Below are positions 47,743 to 58,375 of a stretch of DNA of 64,000 nucleotides, one piece after another. Source of the stretch: Cryptomeria japonica (taxonomy: Eukaryota > Streptophyta > Pinopsida > Cupressales > Cupressaceae). A model generated the notes under the pieces. That model searched no databases and was not told where the DNA came from. It saw only the letters and a list, made by a program, of their open reading frames with translations. The position numbers were made by a program, and so were the translations under genes. Position 1 is the first letter of the stretch. Every line of letters begins with the position of its first letter. The stretch lies in assembly GCF_030272615.1 (NCBI RefSeq), contig NC_081414.1, forward strand, positions 763,163,648-763,227,647, in the 5' to 3' direction.

Positions 47743-48734
47743 GGGTGAACTCACAATGTTGGTTCCCACTTTTTGGTACATCTTATTTTTTGCTGAAATC
47801 ATACATTTTTAAGAAAATATAATGATTTAAGCTTTAAGAGGTCTCATTTGAAGTAATTAATTCAAGAGAGTTGGATCAAAGGCTCTTAGATCAAAATTTA
47901 TTGGATAGAACCTCTCTACTTCTAAATCATACATGCAATGGAGTCTCCTTTGCATCTATAAAATGCTGATAAAAAACCAATTTTACAGTAGCTTTTGGGG
48001 GGTCAAATGAATTCATTTAGAAGTTTTGTTTTTTTAAGTATTTAGTCCTTATTATAAGCTTTACAAATAGTATATTTTTTAACATATTTAATTTCATTAA
48101 TATATATTTATTTTGTTTCTTATGAATGTAGGTTTTTCACCGAACATGAACTTATTTGTTCAATGCATTGGTAAAAATAGTAAACTAATTCAAAAAAATT
48201 ATGAAAATTATCTATGCACTAGGTATTGATGCCTTGTTTCTAACAAAAAACAATTTGAATTTTGATATATATAGAACAAGTTATGTGTTCAAATGTACAC
48301 CTATATGTAAATTATAATTAGTCGGACTTCAAAATTTAATAAAATGAAAAATATTCAACATATCACTATCAAACCAATTGCATGCCCTAGGTATTGATGT
48401 TACAAACCAAAATTCAAAAGAATTAAGTTTTTATCATTTATAGAAAAAACTTTATTCATTTCAGGATGTACATCACTCTTAAAATATGTTGTTTGCTGTA
48501 AAAAACTACTTTTTGAGGGAGATGGAAACATCAATAAAATTTTATTTAAAAAAAAATTGAGAAAAATATATTCAGAATCTACAAACAAGATGTTACAAAT
48601 CACTAGTTTACATCATCTTCAAATTCTTAATGGTTTAAAATTTATAGGTGTCCTAAAGTGAAGATTTATTTGAAAATGTTCATCTAAGTGTCGAAGTTGG
48701 TCAAAAAGTGGGAACCAGTATTGTGAGTTCACCC
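47743..48734. mobile_element. Non-autonomous DNA transposon with 33-bp inverted repeats
   Basis: The ends are 33-bp terminal inverted repeats (47743-47775 and 48702-48734) differing at 2 positions, starting GGGTGAACTCACAAT. The same four bases, GTCA, lie outside each end (47739-47742, 48735-48738). Removing the element restores continuous Copia sequence, which supports insertion. The 926-bp interior is AT-rich and non-coding. The TIR and 4-bp TSD do not fit the usual hAT (8 bp), Mutator (9-10), CACTA or PIF (3) or Tc1 (TA) patterns, so the superfamily is left open. Confidence 0.82.
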
Positions 48735-48757
48735 GTCAACATTTCTTTCTTGGTTTC

Positions 48758-48768
48758 ACTCCCCCTTT
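48758..48768 (-). other. Internal polypurine tract of the Copia element
   Basis: The minus strand reads CAAAGGGGGAG. It is well preserved and lies upstream of the LTR-adjacent degenerate tract. Confidence 0.5.
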
Positions 48769-48905
48769 GACGACAATGGCAAAGGGAACCTTAGTCTGAC
48801 ACCAATAATCTCTTCCTTGGTAACTTTGGCTTAAGGCATTCTCTCCCCCTTTGTGAATGTATCATGATTCATGACTCCCCCTGAATCATGCATCCTTTCA
48901 TGCAT

Positions 48906-49301
48906 TTAAGTGTTACCAGATGGTGGGACAACTCCCATTTTCTGTCGTAGGTACTCAAAAGGACCCAATGGAAGTGGCTTGGTGAATATGTCAGCAATCT
49001 GCTCATCGGTGGGAACATATTCTACCAGAACATCCTTGTTTGCTGCCTTCTCCCTCAAGAAGTGATAATTGATTGCAATATGTTTTGTTCTTGAGTGCAT
49101 TACTATATTCTTGGAGATGTTGATTGCACTTGAGTTATCACACCAGATTGGAATAGGTTCTGGTATCTCCACCTGTATGCCTTTCAATGTCTTCTTCATC
49201 CATAAAACCTATGAACAACATGTAGCCACTGCGATGTATTCTACCTCAGCAGTAGATAGTGACACCAAATCTTGCTTCTTACTATGTCATGATACTAACT
49301 G
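48906..49301 (-). pseudogene. Copia RNase H, C-terminal half
   Basis: Minus-strand frame with STAEVEYIAVATCCS (49297-49200), IPIWCDNSSAINISKN, RTKHIAINYHFLRE and EQIADIFTKPLP. These are the conserved end of the Ty1/Copia RT-RNase H polyprotein. It joins to the N-terminal half at 56904 once the nested element and one AACTG copy are removed. One stop interrupts CCS-stop-VLW. The frame ends at 48906. Confidence 0.85.
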
Positions 49302-50439
49302 TGTTGGCATTTTTTATGATTGATTTTGTGATTGTCATTGATGGATACACACTTGACTTGAGATCACTTTTGTATGTATAAGTTAAAGCTCAACCGGTAT
49401 TTGTTCCAACTGGTATGATGTATTATAGTCTTTAGACTATCAGTGTTTTGCAAAAAGTGTTTATTGATTTGAAGTGGTATGAAGACCCCAAGCGGCTTGA
49501 GATCTCAAGCGGTACGAAGGAAAGAAGCGACACAACTCATATTTCCCAGTCTTCATTTTGTCAAATCGGCAACCGGTATTTTTCTTAAACCGATATTCTG
49601 TATGAACCGGTAATACTTTGTGATGAGTTACCATCCACCGACTATTTGGCAGTGCTGACACGTTAATGATGTGTTTTGTGTCATGTTACCAAATATGTCT
49701 AGATACATTGAACCTAGGAAATTATAATGTAATCCTATTGTACCGATATGAAATCAAATTCCTTTGTAAGGACATCATGTCTAGGGTTTTATGTTGTTGC
49801 TAGGGTTTAAGGTGGTTGATGAGTTTTTGTAAGGAAAAATATAGGAGAGAAGTTTAGGTCTATAAGAAGAGATAGAGAGTGAATGTGTTGAAGACTGAAG
49901 TAATGCTGGAATGCATTAGAAATGAGCTATCAAGGATCTAACCAAGCAATCTGTGCTATTTGCTAGATCACTCACTTGTTGATTACTCACATCTTCGACA
50001 AGTCTGAAGCCCTTAACCGGGTAGGCCCAAAAGCCTTTTGCAAGTCCTCTAACAAGGTGGTTCACATTTGTGGATCTAAAATCATCTAGCAAGGTAGTCT
50101 TTAACCAGAATTATCTCCTAATAGAGATTGAGATTCCTAACAGGATCTGTTCTGGTAAAGAACATTGTATGACCTTAACCGGTCTGGTTCCTATTCTGTA
50201 GATAGTTACTTGTGAGTTTCATCTCATTGTGGTTTTTCCCATTTGGGTTTCCACATCAAAATCTCTTGTGTTATGGTGTTTGTACTTCTGTGGGTGAATG
50301 CATTATTTTTTATTTGGTTTGCATGTGTGCTAACTGGTTTGTCTGCTACACTATTTTACTGGTTTACTAGTAGTCTAGTTAAGTGTTTAAGTACATTGAT
50401 TTTTGGCATACTAATTCACCCCCCTCTTAGTATTCATCA
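49302..50439 (+). repeat. 5' LTR of the nested element
   Basis: TGTTGGCATTTT...TATTCATCA. Contains several AACCGGTAT-type motifs (49570-49615). The TATA-like TTTATAAGG seen in the 3' LTR (about 56221) reads TTTGTAAGG here. Confidence 0.88.
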
Positions 50440-50440
50440 A

Positions 50441-50454
50441 TTGGTATCAGAGCC
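50441..50454 (+). other. Primer binding site of the nested element
   Basis: TTGGTATCAGAGCC, an exact match to the plant initiator-Met tRNA PBS, one base after the LTR. Confidence 0.92.
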
Positions 50455-50489
50455 AACCTTTCTATAAGTCTAACCACTTGGAAAGAGAT

Positions 50490-51014
50490 ATGGGGGAATA
50501 CACTATGAGGGAACTTACTCATCGGCTTACTCAGTCTAAGAAAGCCTATGATAATCTTATGGTCAGATATAAGGTCTCTCAGGAAAAAAGGAGAGAACAT
50601 GCTGAAAAACTGATGGAGCTATCTGAAAATAGTTCTTCTGATGAAGTGGACATGGAAGCCCTGATTCAAGAAGTAGAAAAGCTGAATGAATCCAATTCCA
50701 ACCTGAGAAAAGAGTTGGAAGGACTGACTATTCAAATGTGCCAAGAGCATGAGAACCGAAGGAAAACTGAAGATCTGGTAAAAGACAAAGATCATGAAAT
50801 CTCCAAGCTAAAGCAAGAGATCAGTGCCCTAACTGCTCAACTCCATGCGAGCAAACTAGAAAAGGAAGACATGCAAGGAGAACTAAACATGGCCATCTCC
50901 AAGAATGCAAACTTGATGGAAACAAATGCTGCTATTTCCAAAGAACTCTCTGAGTCAAAGGAAATACTTGCTAAGTTCAACAAGAGTACTGTTAAGCTAG
51001 AGAAAAAACTTTAA
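50490..51014 (+). pseudogene. Gag remnant: coiled-coil part
   Basis: The first ATG (50490) is only 35 bases after the PBS. The 174-residue frame is almost wholly heptad-like coiled coil (ELTHRLTQSKKAYDNLMVRY... to KEILAKFNKSTVKLEKKL). It corresponds to the coiled-coil segment in the C-terminal half of SIRE-type gag, as at 60245-60514 in the host element. The capsid (UBN2-like) part that normally precedes it is missing, so gag begins in its middle. The stop at 51012 replaces a residue, and the same frame continues as the zinc-knuckle region. Confidence 0.7.
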
Positions 51015-51771
51015 TTTGCTAAACCTATCAAGAATACCAATGGACTTGGTTTGTCTAGTCATGAGGAAGGTGAGACCTCAGGTGCAAATGCTAAAGCATC
51101 AAAGAAGCAACCCGCATTCAAAGGTGAAGGTAAGCAAAACTTCAAACCCGTTTGCTTTAACTGTCTTAAAGAAGGACATACTGCCAATGTATGTAGGAGC
51201 AAAGCCTATAATAACTTTCCTTACTTTATAAACAATGTACCTAGATCCAATAAGTTCAATGGTAATTGTTATGCATGCAACAAGTTTGCGCATAGAGCAT
51301 CTGAATGCAAGTCTGTCATGAACAACACTGGAAGATATCCTTAGAGGACTCAAGGAGTTGGTCCGGAATCTTTTGTGAACTAGAACCCCAACTGGTTTAA
51401 TGCCTTTAATCATCAGTCAGGAAGTGACAGTGGCTATCAAGCGGCAACCAGATGGAGAGCAAACTGTTTGATTTTCCATGGTCATGGTCACACTGCGACA
51501 ACATGCAGAAGGAAAAATTGGAAACATGAATAATGGACCTTGGAGAGCACCTAGAATGATTTGCTATCACTGCAACAAACTGGGTCATTCAACAAGATTC
51601 TGCAGAACTAGAAAGAGTATATCGAATGATATACCAGTCACTCTGGAAGGAACAATTGATATTGAAACTGTTCAAGCGGATATGAACAAAACTTGGAAGA
51701 AGGAACCAACAATGTTGCAAGAAGAACCAATTTCTGCACCTAGTGTGGAAATCATGGAACCGACAAACTAA
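51015..51771 (+). pseudogene. Gag remnant: zinc-knuckle (nucleocapsid) part
   Basis: Knuckles in order: CFNCLKEGHTANVC (about 51153), CYACNKFAHRASEC (about 51268), a damaged one near 51465-51500 (FHGHGHTATTC, first Cys lost), and CYHCNKLGHSTRFC (about 51562). Three keep full C-X2-C-X4-H-X4-C. A short acidic tail ends at 51771. One stop near 51344 and a frameshift break the frame. In an active element this region binds and packages the RNA. Directly afterwards comes a purine tract, not the protease expected in Copia. Confidence 0.75.
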
Positions 51772-51781
51772 GCATCAAAAA

Positions 51782-51828
51782 AGCTTAGGGGGAGTAAATG
51801 GTGAAATGCTTAGAACCCCTGGTTTTCA
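51782..51828 (+). other. Internal purine tract and hairpin between gag and accessory ORF
   Basis: GCTTAGGGGGAGTAAATGG (51783-51801) resembles a second polypurine tract. It is followed by a 7-bp inverted repeat GGTGAAA...TTTCACC (about 51800-51829). The place matches the gag/accessory boundary. Confidence 0.45.
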
Positions 51829-52213
51829 CCAATAAAAGACCTTAACCAGTATGAGATACCTATCAGGTGGCAGAAGATCGGAAACAGTAAAAGGCAAGTT
51901 ACGGTTTATGCCCTAATATTGGAGCATTTATTATGGTAGGTGGAGAACTTGTTTAAAAGGAATTTTGAAATCATTTTTCACTTATCCTTTTTTGAGAGAA
52001 GAATTTTTTCAAGTGCAAAGCGAAGGAAAGAGATTTACACTGCGATTCAAAGAGTTTATCAAAAATCTAGAGAAGAATCTAAAGATGTCATCTGTTGAAG
52101 GAGTGAAGAATGCAAAGCAGCATTTCAGTAACCAAAGGAGTGCGAAGCGAAGTTCAAATTGCGAAGCCCTAAATTTCAATTTGTGAAGGTATTTTCATAA
52201 TTCTTCATTTATC

Positions 52214-55200
52214 ATGGCTTCCACATCTCATGATAGTTCTAGTGCAACTGTTGATTCTATGGACTTCATACAATGAAAATCAAAATATAATGCCTTGTCT
52301 CAAGTACCGACTAGTGTTATAGTAGAAGAAGGTGTTTCTGATTACATAGACTGCAAAATTGAAGACCTAGGGTCTCTTGTGATCCATTCCCAGCTGAGCT
52401 TATTCTACAGAAAGGACAAGAAAATTAAATCAGAATTCAACATTCTGGAAAAGAAGAAACTCCAAAATGCAGTTTACTTTCTTGAAGAATTTTTAGATGA
52501 TCACATTTGGATTATTCTAAGCAGGGTACATGATGACAAGATGTACCTAGAGCTGACACATGATATCACACCGGAAGCAATTCATGCCATCACCAATTTC
52601 TGCAATATAGGGGAAGTGCTAGCCCTAAGGAAGGTCAGCAAGACTGAAATGTCCAAGCTCACTGGCTGAGTGACGACTCATATGGCATGACCGTCAACTC
52701 AATCAAGGATGATTTGGTCAAGTATGCCTACATGGTGATAAGTTACCAGATGTTCTCTACTAGCAGAATTAATTTTGTCTCTGCTGTAGCAGTAAATGCT
52801 GCTTACAGGATGATCAAGGAAGATGCATCATTTGATCTATGCACCTGCATGCAAAGACAACTTATGTTGAATCTTAAGTCAATCAAACAGGATAATGCAC
52901 TGAGATTCAAGTTCAGACAACTACTGGTTGGGTTGTTCTTTTATCTTCAAGGCTTCTTTCCAGGAGTAGGTGATATTCAGTGGTCTGCCGACCAACTAGT
53001 AACGAAACAAATCAAGGAGAACCTACAAGCTGTTGGAACTGACTATCCGGAAGCACTGAACAAATACTTTAATGAGTTCAGATGCAAGATAAGCCAAAGG
53101 ATAAGAATATCCAATGATATAGTCAAAAAGAATGAGGAAGACATCTGCTTCACCATCAAAGTGGATGAATGCTTAATGGAGGCCGTTGAGCCTAGGCAAG
53201 AAGAAGCAGAACCTATGGGCTATGAGGTAATGAATGATATGCTCGACAGGTATGCTTTTACCCTAATCACCTCACCCCTTGATCCTAAGGCAAAGAGAAC
53301 CGACACTTATTTAGAAAAGGTTACACCGGTCACAAAACCCTCAGAAAAGAAAGGAAAGGCAGTGCCTTCAACATCGGCACCGGTTACTGCGGCTAGTCCC
53401 AAAGTGACCAAGCGGTCACTAGTTAAGAAGAAACCGAAAGCGGCACCTGCAAAAGTCTTCGAGAGGAAGCGGAAGACAAAAAGCAATACATCTGACTCAG
53501 AAGAAATTGTGTTAGAAGAATCGCCTAAGAAGAAGACTAGGCAAACAAAGAAAAAGACAAAGAATGAACCAACATCATCTGCATTGGTAAATATTGACAT
53601 CTCTTCCTACAAACCTTTGACACATTGTCAAAGAACAATTCAAAATATTAGGAGAAAGTTATTGAATGATTTAGTAGATCATTTTGATGATTTCAATAAT
53701 GAAGAAAAGGAAGAAGTTGAACAGGAAATCATTAAGTATTTATGTGTTAATGATCAGTCACCATCAGATATAAATCTCTGACACTAGATTCTTTGTATAA
53801 TTCTTTAGACACTGAATGGCACATTGCCATTGAAAAAGAACAGGAAATGAGGGAGGAAATATTTGCACAATATTTTCTTGATGTATCCAACTCAGAACTC
53901 TATGAAATCATGGAGAAATTTAAAGGCCTCTTCTTCATGAGAAGAAGAAGACTCATGTTTCTTGAAGGAAAAGCCTCTAAAGTAATAAAAGATACTCACT
54001 CTCATACCAAAGCTACTATGAGAATGCATCAAGTATCTAAGGCAAACCGGAAAACTAAAAAGGAACCAAAAATTGGCAAAGCGGATGAGGTGTATAATAG
54101 TGAAGGAGAATCGGTCATAGGGCAAATGGACCCCTTTGATGTTGATGCCTTAGATGGTGAAAATGTTACTCAGGATACACCATCTAAAGGAACATGATAG
54201 GAAAAGAAGGCAGAAGAAGAAAAGAAGCAACAGGAAGCTGAAAAGAAGAAAAAGGTAGATGAAGAGGAGAAGAGAAAAGAAGAGGAAAGAGGAAGAGGTT
54301 AAGAGAAAAGAGGAGAAAAAGAAGAAAGAGGAAGAGGATAAAAGAAAAGAAGAGGAGAAGAAGAGAAAAGAAGAGGAAAACAAGAAGCAGGAGGAAGAGA
54401 GGAAAAAGAAGGAAGAGGAAAAGAAAGAAGAGGAGAAGCGGAAAGAGGAAGACAAGAAATAGGAAGAGGAAAAGAGGAAGAAGGAAGAGGAGAAGAAGAA
54501 GGATGAAGAATAGAAGAAGTGAAAAGATGAAGAGAAGAAACAAGAAGAAGAGAAAAGAAAGAAAGAGGAAGAGGAGCAGAGGAAGGCTCAAGAAGACCAA
54601 CAAAAAGTTAAGGACAAGGAAGCAGCGGAAAAGAGCACATAGGTGGAGACTCCAATGACAACCGGTAGTCAGGCCAAACCAGCTACAATTACCAGTCCTA
54701 TTGATCTCCAGTCTACAAATGAATCAGAGTTGTTGCAGAGCATTAAGCTCGCTTAAGAGCAATTGGATGCTCTATGGAGGAAAAAGGAGGAAGATGTTAT
54801 CCAAACTGTGGTGGAAACACTTACTAGTTTGATACCCGGTATGAACCTTCCTAGTATCGATTCCTCATTTGCACAATTGAAGCTCCTATGCTTAGTTGTA
54901 GAAGATTAGGTACAAAGCTTGGAAGAGGTCACAGAAGCTAATGCCAATAAGGCACATCAAAAGGCTCTGGACACTGCCCTAGTGAAAAAGATAATAGAGC
55001 TCCGGTCTGATCTCCAGAAGGCACAAAAGGCCATTAGAGATTCAATGAATGAGGGAAATCTTCTACTCAGCAAGATTTGCCAACCTCATTTATTCTGTGA
55101 TGATGTGCTCATTCAGAAGAACAAACTACAATATGATATGTAGTCATTTATTAGCGCCTTCAAGATTCCATATGATTGCTTTTCCACATATGGTCAAACT

Positions 55201-55509
55201 GTTCACCAGCTTCAACTGTAGTCTGCAAGACTAGAGGTAGAGATAAGCAACTAGACATGAAATTTGTAGGAACTTCAACTAGTCCTACTGCCAAGACTGC
55301 AAATTCTCCAGAAGTGCTATCTAAATCATGATGCCCTAACGGTCACTCAAGAGATGAGCACGATAGATGCCATGGAAGAACAGGTCTCCTAGATGCAGAT
55401 AGAGAAAGAGGTGGATACATCCTTACTTGACTCATGGTCCTTATCCATGAAGCAATTTTTGCAGGACTTCAAATCATTTTTTGACAAGTTTTACTCTTTA
55501 CTATCATAA
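52214..55509 (+). pseudogene. Accessory (envelope-position) ORF of the nested element
   Basis: Originally a frame of about 1,100 codons, from ATG 52214 (MASTSHDSSSATVDS) to TAA 55507. Lesions: a TGA after DFIQ (52274), a stop and shift near 52670-52687, a shift near 53781, and several stops after 54197. Segments: an alpha-helical, globular-looking part (52295-53310), a Lys/Thr/Pro-rich basic part with RKRKTK (53330-53580), an acidic helical part (53620-54190), a Lys/Glu tract (54199-54620) and a final coiled-coil-like part (54750-55500). No signal peptide or clear membrane segment is visible, so an envelope role is not supported by sequence. Only its position before the 3' LTR recalls the extra ORFs of SIRE-type elements. 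Function unknown. Confidence 0.6.
54205..54605 (+). repeat. Homopurine Lys/Glu-coding tract
   Basis: About 400 bases with almost only A and G on the plus strand, made of irregular GAAAAGAAGAGGAG-type units coding KEEE/KKEE repeats. The complementary strand gives spurious Leu/Phe/Ser-rich frames. A few stops (TAA, TAG) have arisen. Confidence 0.88.
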
Positions 55510-55764
55510 ACACTTATTCTTTTAATATTAATGAAACAAGGGTTGATCTATAATATTTTTTTTGGTCATTGTTGGCAAAGGGGGAGAAGTATAAATTTTG
55601 AATGATATATACTTTCATGGTATTTCTGTTAAGGAGTAGTATACATTGTATTTTCTTTGAAAGGGATAGTGTATATGCTTAGGGAGAGTAATTTTGATTA
55701 TGGCATATTTTTGTTGTAAAACACTTAGAGGTCAAAATTTTGCCTGAGTGTTGCCATCAATGCC

Positions 55765-55776
55765 AAAGGGGGAGAT
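55765..55776 (+). other. Polypurine tract of the nested element
   Basis: AAAGGGGGAGAT ends immediately before the 3' LTR, as in SIRE-type elements. Confidence 0.85.
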
Positions 55777-56898
55777 TGCTGGCATTTTTGATGATTGATG
55801 TTGTGATTGTCATTGATGGACACACACTTGACTTGAGATCACTTTTGTATGTATAAGTTAAAGCTCAACTGATATTTGTTCCAACCGGTATGATGTATTA
55901 TAGTCTTTAGACTATCAGTATTTTGTAGAAAGTGTTTACTGATTTGAAGCAGCATGAAGACCCCAAGTGGCTCGAGGATCTCAAAAGGTATGAAGGAAAG
56001 AAGCGACACAACTCATATTTCCCAGTCTTCATTTTGTCAAACTAGCAACAGGTATTCTGTATCAACCGGTAATACTCTATGATGAGTTACCATCCACCGA
56101 CTTTTTGGCAGTGTTGACATGTTAACGGTGCATTTTGTGTCGTGTTACCAAATATGTCTAGATATATTGAACCTAGGAAATTCTAATGTAATCCTATTGG
56201 ACCGACATGAAATCAGATTCCTTTATAAGGACATCATGTCTAGGGTTTTATGTTGTTGCTAAGGTTTAAGGTGGTTGATGAGTTTTTGTAAGGAAAAATA
56301 CAAGAGAGAAGTTTAGGGCTGTAAGAAGAGATAGAGAGTGAATGTGTTGAAGACTGAAGTCATGCTAGAATGCACTAGAAATGAGCTATCAAGGATCTAA
56401 CCAAGAAATCTATGCTATTTGCTAGATCACTCACTTGTTGATTACTCACATCTTTGACAAGTCTGAAGCCCTTAACCAGGTAGGCCCAAAAGCCTTTTGC
56501 AAATCCTATAACAAGGTGGTTCACATCTGTGGATCTAAAATCCTCTAGAAAGGTAGTCTTTAACCAGACTTATCTCCTAATAGAGATTGAGATTCCTAAT
56601 AGGATCTGTTCTGGTAAAGAACATTGTATGACCTTAACCAGTCTGGATCCTATTCTGCAGATAGTTACTTGTGAGTTCCATCTCACCGTGGATTTCCCAT
56701 TTGTGTTTCCATGTCAAAATCTCTTATGTTATGGTGTTTGTTCTTCTGTGGGTGAATGCATTATTTTCTATTTGGTTTGCATGTGTGCTAATCAGTTTGT
56801 CTACTAAACTATTTTACCGGTTTACTGGTAGTCTAGTAAAGTGTTTAAGTACATTGATTTTTGGCATACTAATTCAACCCCCCTCTTAGTATTCATCA
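55777..56898 (+). repeat. 3' LTR of the nested element
   Basis: TGCTGGCATTTT...TATTCATCA. It pairs with 49302-50439 over its full length. The third base differs (TGC instead of TGT). Confidence 0.88.
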
Positions 56899-56903
56899 AA
56901 CTG

Positions 56904-58375
56904 GTCTCCTAATTAGAAAGCACCTCCACTTGTACTTTTTCTGGTCATCAATGCTTCCTGCCCAATCTGCATCTATATAAGCCTACAAAGAGAAGTCTCC
57001 TTTCTTTGGATACCACTGATCATAGCTAAGAGTTCCTTGCAAATACCTGAAGATTCTTCTGACTGCATTCAAGTGAGACTATTTAGGAGCAGCTTGGAAT
57101 CTTGTAACCATGCAAACAACTTATACAATATCTGATCTAGATGTTGTTAAATATATCAAATTACCAGTCATAGACCTATACAATGTTTGCTTAACTTCTA
57201 GTGACTCATCTAGTTTTCTCAACTTACAACTAGTAACCATGGGAGTACTTACTAGTTTGCAGTCCTCCATTTGAAATTTCTTCAACATGTCTTTCACATA
57301 CTTGGGTTGGGAGAAAAATTCCTTTCCCCTTCTATGAGATCTACGAACCAAGAAAATAGGACAACTCACCGAACATGGATATCTCAAACTTTGTCTTTAT
57401 TTGATCTGCAAATTATTTGCACATGATGTACTTGTCTCCACCAAAGATAATATCATCCACATATACAACAACTATGATCATGTGATCACCATTTACCTAG
57501 ACATACAAGTTGTTGTCTACATTTCCTTTTCAGAATCCTTGCTCCTTCAATTATTTATCTAACCAAGAATACCATGCTCCGGGAGCCTACTTCAAAGCAT
57601 ACAGGGCTTTCTTTAATCGACACACAAAACTCTCATCTTGATTCAATGAGTACCCCTCTGGTTATTCTATATACACCTCTTCCTCAAGATTACCATTGAG
57701 AAAGGCAAATTTTATATCTATCTAATACACTTTATATCCCTTATAGGGTGAGAAGGCTAAAAACATTCTTATGTCAGACTATCTTACCTTCTTCATTCAT
57801 CTTGTTCAAGTAGACCCATTTGGTACCTATGACATTCTTGTCTGCTGGTCTAGGAACACGTTCCCTAGTCAGATTTTTCTCAATTTGTCTAAAAATTCTT
57901 CATCCGTGGCATTTACCCACTTCTCACTTTTGCTAGAATCATCAAACATTTTGGGCTCTACTTCAGTCATAAAATAGAAATTTACCTTGTCACCTTCTCA
58001 AGCTAATCTCCTTCTAGTCTGTACACCTTCATTCCTATCTCCTATGATCTTTTCTTCTAGATGATTCTTCTGCACATATCGGTTGGGGATTTTATTTGGT
58101 GTATCTTCTACTAGTCCATTTTCATATTGTTCTTCATTTTCCACATTTGACTCATCAATGTAGGGTGTAGGTGCAGATTTTCATCTGTGTGAGTCTTCAT
58201 CTATTCTCAAATGTACACTCTCAACCACTCTTCTCAATCTCTTGTTGTAGTATATGTAGGCCTTATTATTGGTTGAGTATCTCAAGAAAATTCCTTCATC
58301 ACTCCAGGAATCAAAACTTCCCAAACCATCAACATCCTTCTTGATGAAGCATTTACTTCCAAACACTCTGAAGTG
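56904..58375 (-). pseudogene. Copia reverse transcriptase and RNase H N-terminal half (host element)
   Basis: Minus strand. The end of integrase (58366-58181, FGSKCFIKKDVDGLGSFD...) leads to RT: IDIKFAFLNGNLEEEVYIE, then YVDDIIFGG with the catalytic pair at 57463-57452, then KKFQMEDCKLVSTPM (57290-57240). The N-terminal RNase H is at about 57120-56904 (RFQAAPK, AVRRIFRYLQGTLSY, AYIDADWAGSIDD). It is interrupted at 56904 by the nested element. Numerous stops and shifts occur, many where Trp or Gln is usual. The active-site residues are still readable. Confidence 0.85.

Larger units (their letters stand above)
49302..56898 (+). mobile_element. Nested non-autonomous SIRE-like Copia element without pol
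   Basis: Complete ends: 1138-bp 5' LTR (49302-50439), perfect initiator-Met PBS (50441-50454), polypurine tract (55765-55776), 1122-bp 3' LTR (55777-56898), and AACTG on both sides (49297-49301, 56899-56903). It is inserted in antisense into the RNase H of the host Copia. The 5.3-kb interior has no protease, integrase, RT or RNase H. It encodes a gag remnant (coiled coil plus zinc knuckles) and a long accessory frame. The LTRs look about 90% alike by eye. Proteins from a related autonomous element would have been needed for movement. Confidence 0.88.

Noticed and set aside
50478-50480. Start of the nested gag remnant at this position
   Set aside because: The codon is TTG; the first ATG in frame is at 50490.
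54150-54603. Leu/Phe/Ser-rich minus-strand frames resembling membrane proteins
   Set aside because: They are the complement of the Lys/Glu-coding purine tract, so the hydrophobic look is an artefact.
52214-55509. Envelope protein of an endogenous retrovirus
   Set aside because: Position alone suggests it; no signal peptide, transmembrane segment or cleavage site is visible, and the charged coiled-coil make-up argues against a surface glycoprotein.
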